Source of the DNA: Syntrophosphaera sp035450685 | GTDB taxonomy: Bacteria > Cloacimonadota > Cloacimonadia > Cloacimonadales > Cloacimonadaceae | Assembly (NCBI GenBank): GCA_035450685.1 | Contig: DAOTNF010000033.1 | Span: forward strand, 1 to 6,964 | Direction of reading: 5' to 3' | Length of the DNA: 6,964 bases | Shown here: piece after piece, positions 6,789 to 6,964 of the stretch | How the letters are laid out: each line of letters opens with the position of its first letter | Position numbering within the stretch: position 1 is the first letter of the stretch | The notes under the pieces: model-generated | What the model was told of the DNA's origin: nothing | Database searches by the model: none | What the model saw: only the letters and a program-made list of their open reading frames with translations | Program-made: the position numbers and the translations under genes

Positions 6789-6824
6789 GGTGGTTGCTTC
6801 TAAAAGACTGGATCCTGGGTCAAG
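6789..6824 (+). repeat. 36-base direct repeat, copy 2
   Basis: This is the second copy of the 6664-6699 element, 125 bases further on. Homology stops after GGGTCAAG, where the sequence changes to the TTCACGCAG tandem instead of the palindrome. The copies thus look like parts of a family joined to different repeats. Confidence 0.85.
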
Positions 6825-6830
6825 TGGTTC

Positions 6831-6850
6831 ACGCAGATTTACGCGGATAA
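6831..6850. repeat. Degenerate 10-base tandem ACGCRGATWW
   Basis: ACGCAGATTT (6831-6840) is followed directly by ACGCGGATAA (6841-6850), seven of ten identical. The second unit is the exact reverse complement of TTATCCGCGT at 6425-6434. Repeats of this look are widespread between genes in many bacteria. Confidence 0.55.
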
Positions 6851-6858
6851 TTTAAGGG

Positions 6859-6941
6859 CTGCCGAAGTCTGTTCGGCAGAGGCAACGGAGTTGCCTGTTT
6901 GGAAGAGACCTCCGGTCTCTGTGGCAAACGGACTTTGCCAC
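6859..6941. repeat. Array of four perfect hairpins with related, complementary loops
   Basis: Four perfect inverted repeats are packed into 83 bases. H1 is 6859-6879: arms CTGCCGAA/TTCGGCAG, loop GTCTG. H2 is 6880-6896: AGGCAA/TTGCCT, loop CGGAG. H3 is 6904-6920: AGAGAC/GTCTCT, loop CTCCG. H4 is 6921-6941: GTGGCAAA/TTTGCCAC, loop CGGAC. H1-H2 and H3-H4 abut, with 7 bases between the pairs. The H2 and H3 loops are exact reverse complements, and the H1 and H4 loops pair with one G-U. The stems differ while the pairing is kept, which suggests selection for structure. The array could be an RNA element, a terminator cluster or a palindromic repeat family; the window ends 23 bases later, so it may continue. 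The structure is certain, the function unknown. Confidence 0.85.
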
Positions 6942-6964
6942 CCCTGGCACTGGATCACGGCTCA

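Larger units (their letters stand above)
6402..6964. other. Gene-poor repeat mosaic downstream of the operon
   Basis: This 563-base stretch has no convincing gene. Open frames here run across palindromes and direct repeats and show no domain. It holds, in order: a 9-base tandem duplication, a 29-base palindrome, two copies of a 36-base direct repeat, a long palindrome next to the first copy, a degenerate 10-base tandem, and a four-hairpin array. I see no classical terminator (stem plus T run) after the stop at 6401. Transcription may end at one of the hairpins. Confidence 0.75.

Noticed and set aside
6591..6803. 70-codon ORF with a strong AAAGGAGG before ATG 6591
   Set aside because: The frame runs through the nested palindrome and one full 36-base repeat, and the product has no domain or plausible composition.
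6664..6941. CRISPR array
   Set aside because: Only two 36-base copies exist, 125 bases apart, and the four hairpins have different stems and no constant-length spacers.

Overview
The window looks like a chromosomal segment of a moderately GC-rich bacterium (strong G/C preference at third codon positions) with a compact run of plus-strand genes. The eukaryote-like (type 2) isoleucyl-tRNA synthetase, the zinc-ribbon/kinase-like/SUMF1-type membrane protein and the small Cys-cluster proteins would fit an uncultured member of the FCB group; Cloacimonadota is my best guess. That placement rests on general resemblance only, and no marker here proves it.

Layout: (1) bases 1-53 hold the 5' part of a minus-strand tRNA-Gly(CCC), cut by the window edge, with a good promoter-like pair just upstream. 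(2) Bases 190-690 and 830-1198 encode two small, unrecognised, Cys-containing proteins with charged tails. The second has a clean Shine-Dalgarno sequence and a plausible promoter of its own. (3) Bases 1243-4365 encode a complete isoleucyl-tRNA synthetase (ileS) with intact KMSKS, editing and zinc motifs. Its HIGH-type signature reads G-I-H-H instead of H-x-G-H, the swapped form associated with very strong mupirocin resistance. (4) Bases 4362-6401, overlapping ileS by 4 bases, encode a 679-residue membrane protein: zinc ribbon, degenerate kinase domain, one transmembrane helix, and an extracytoplasmic formylglycine-generating-enzyme-like (SUMF1) domain without the catalytic cysteines. (5) Bases 6402-6964 contain no convincing gene. 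They hold a mosaic of short repeats and palindromes, ending in four tightly packed perfect hairpins whose stems all differ but whose five-base loops are related and pairwise complementary.

How the genes may work together: the four plus-strand genes probably form one transcription unit or two overlapping ones. ileS is translation housekeeping. The coupled membrane protein is probably a non-catalytic receptor or scaffold rather than a kinase or a sulfatase activator. Nothing in the sequence ties it functionally to tRNA charging beyond the translational overlap. The most unusual items are the loop-complementary hairpin array, the swapped IleRS signature, and the doubly degenerate kinase/SUMF1 fusion.
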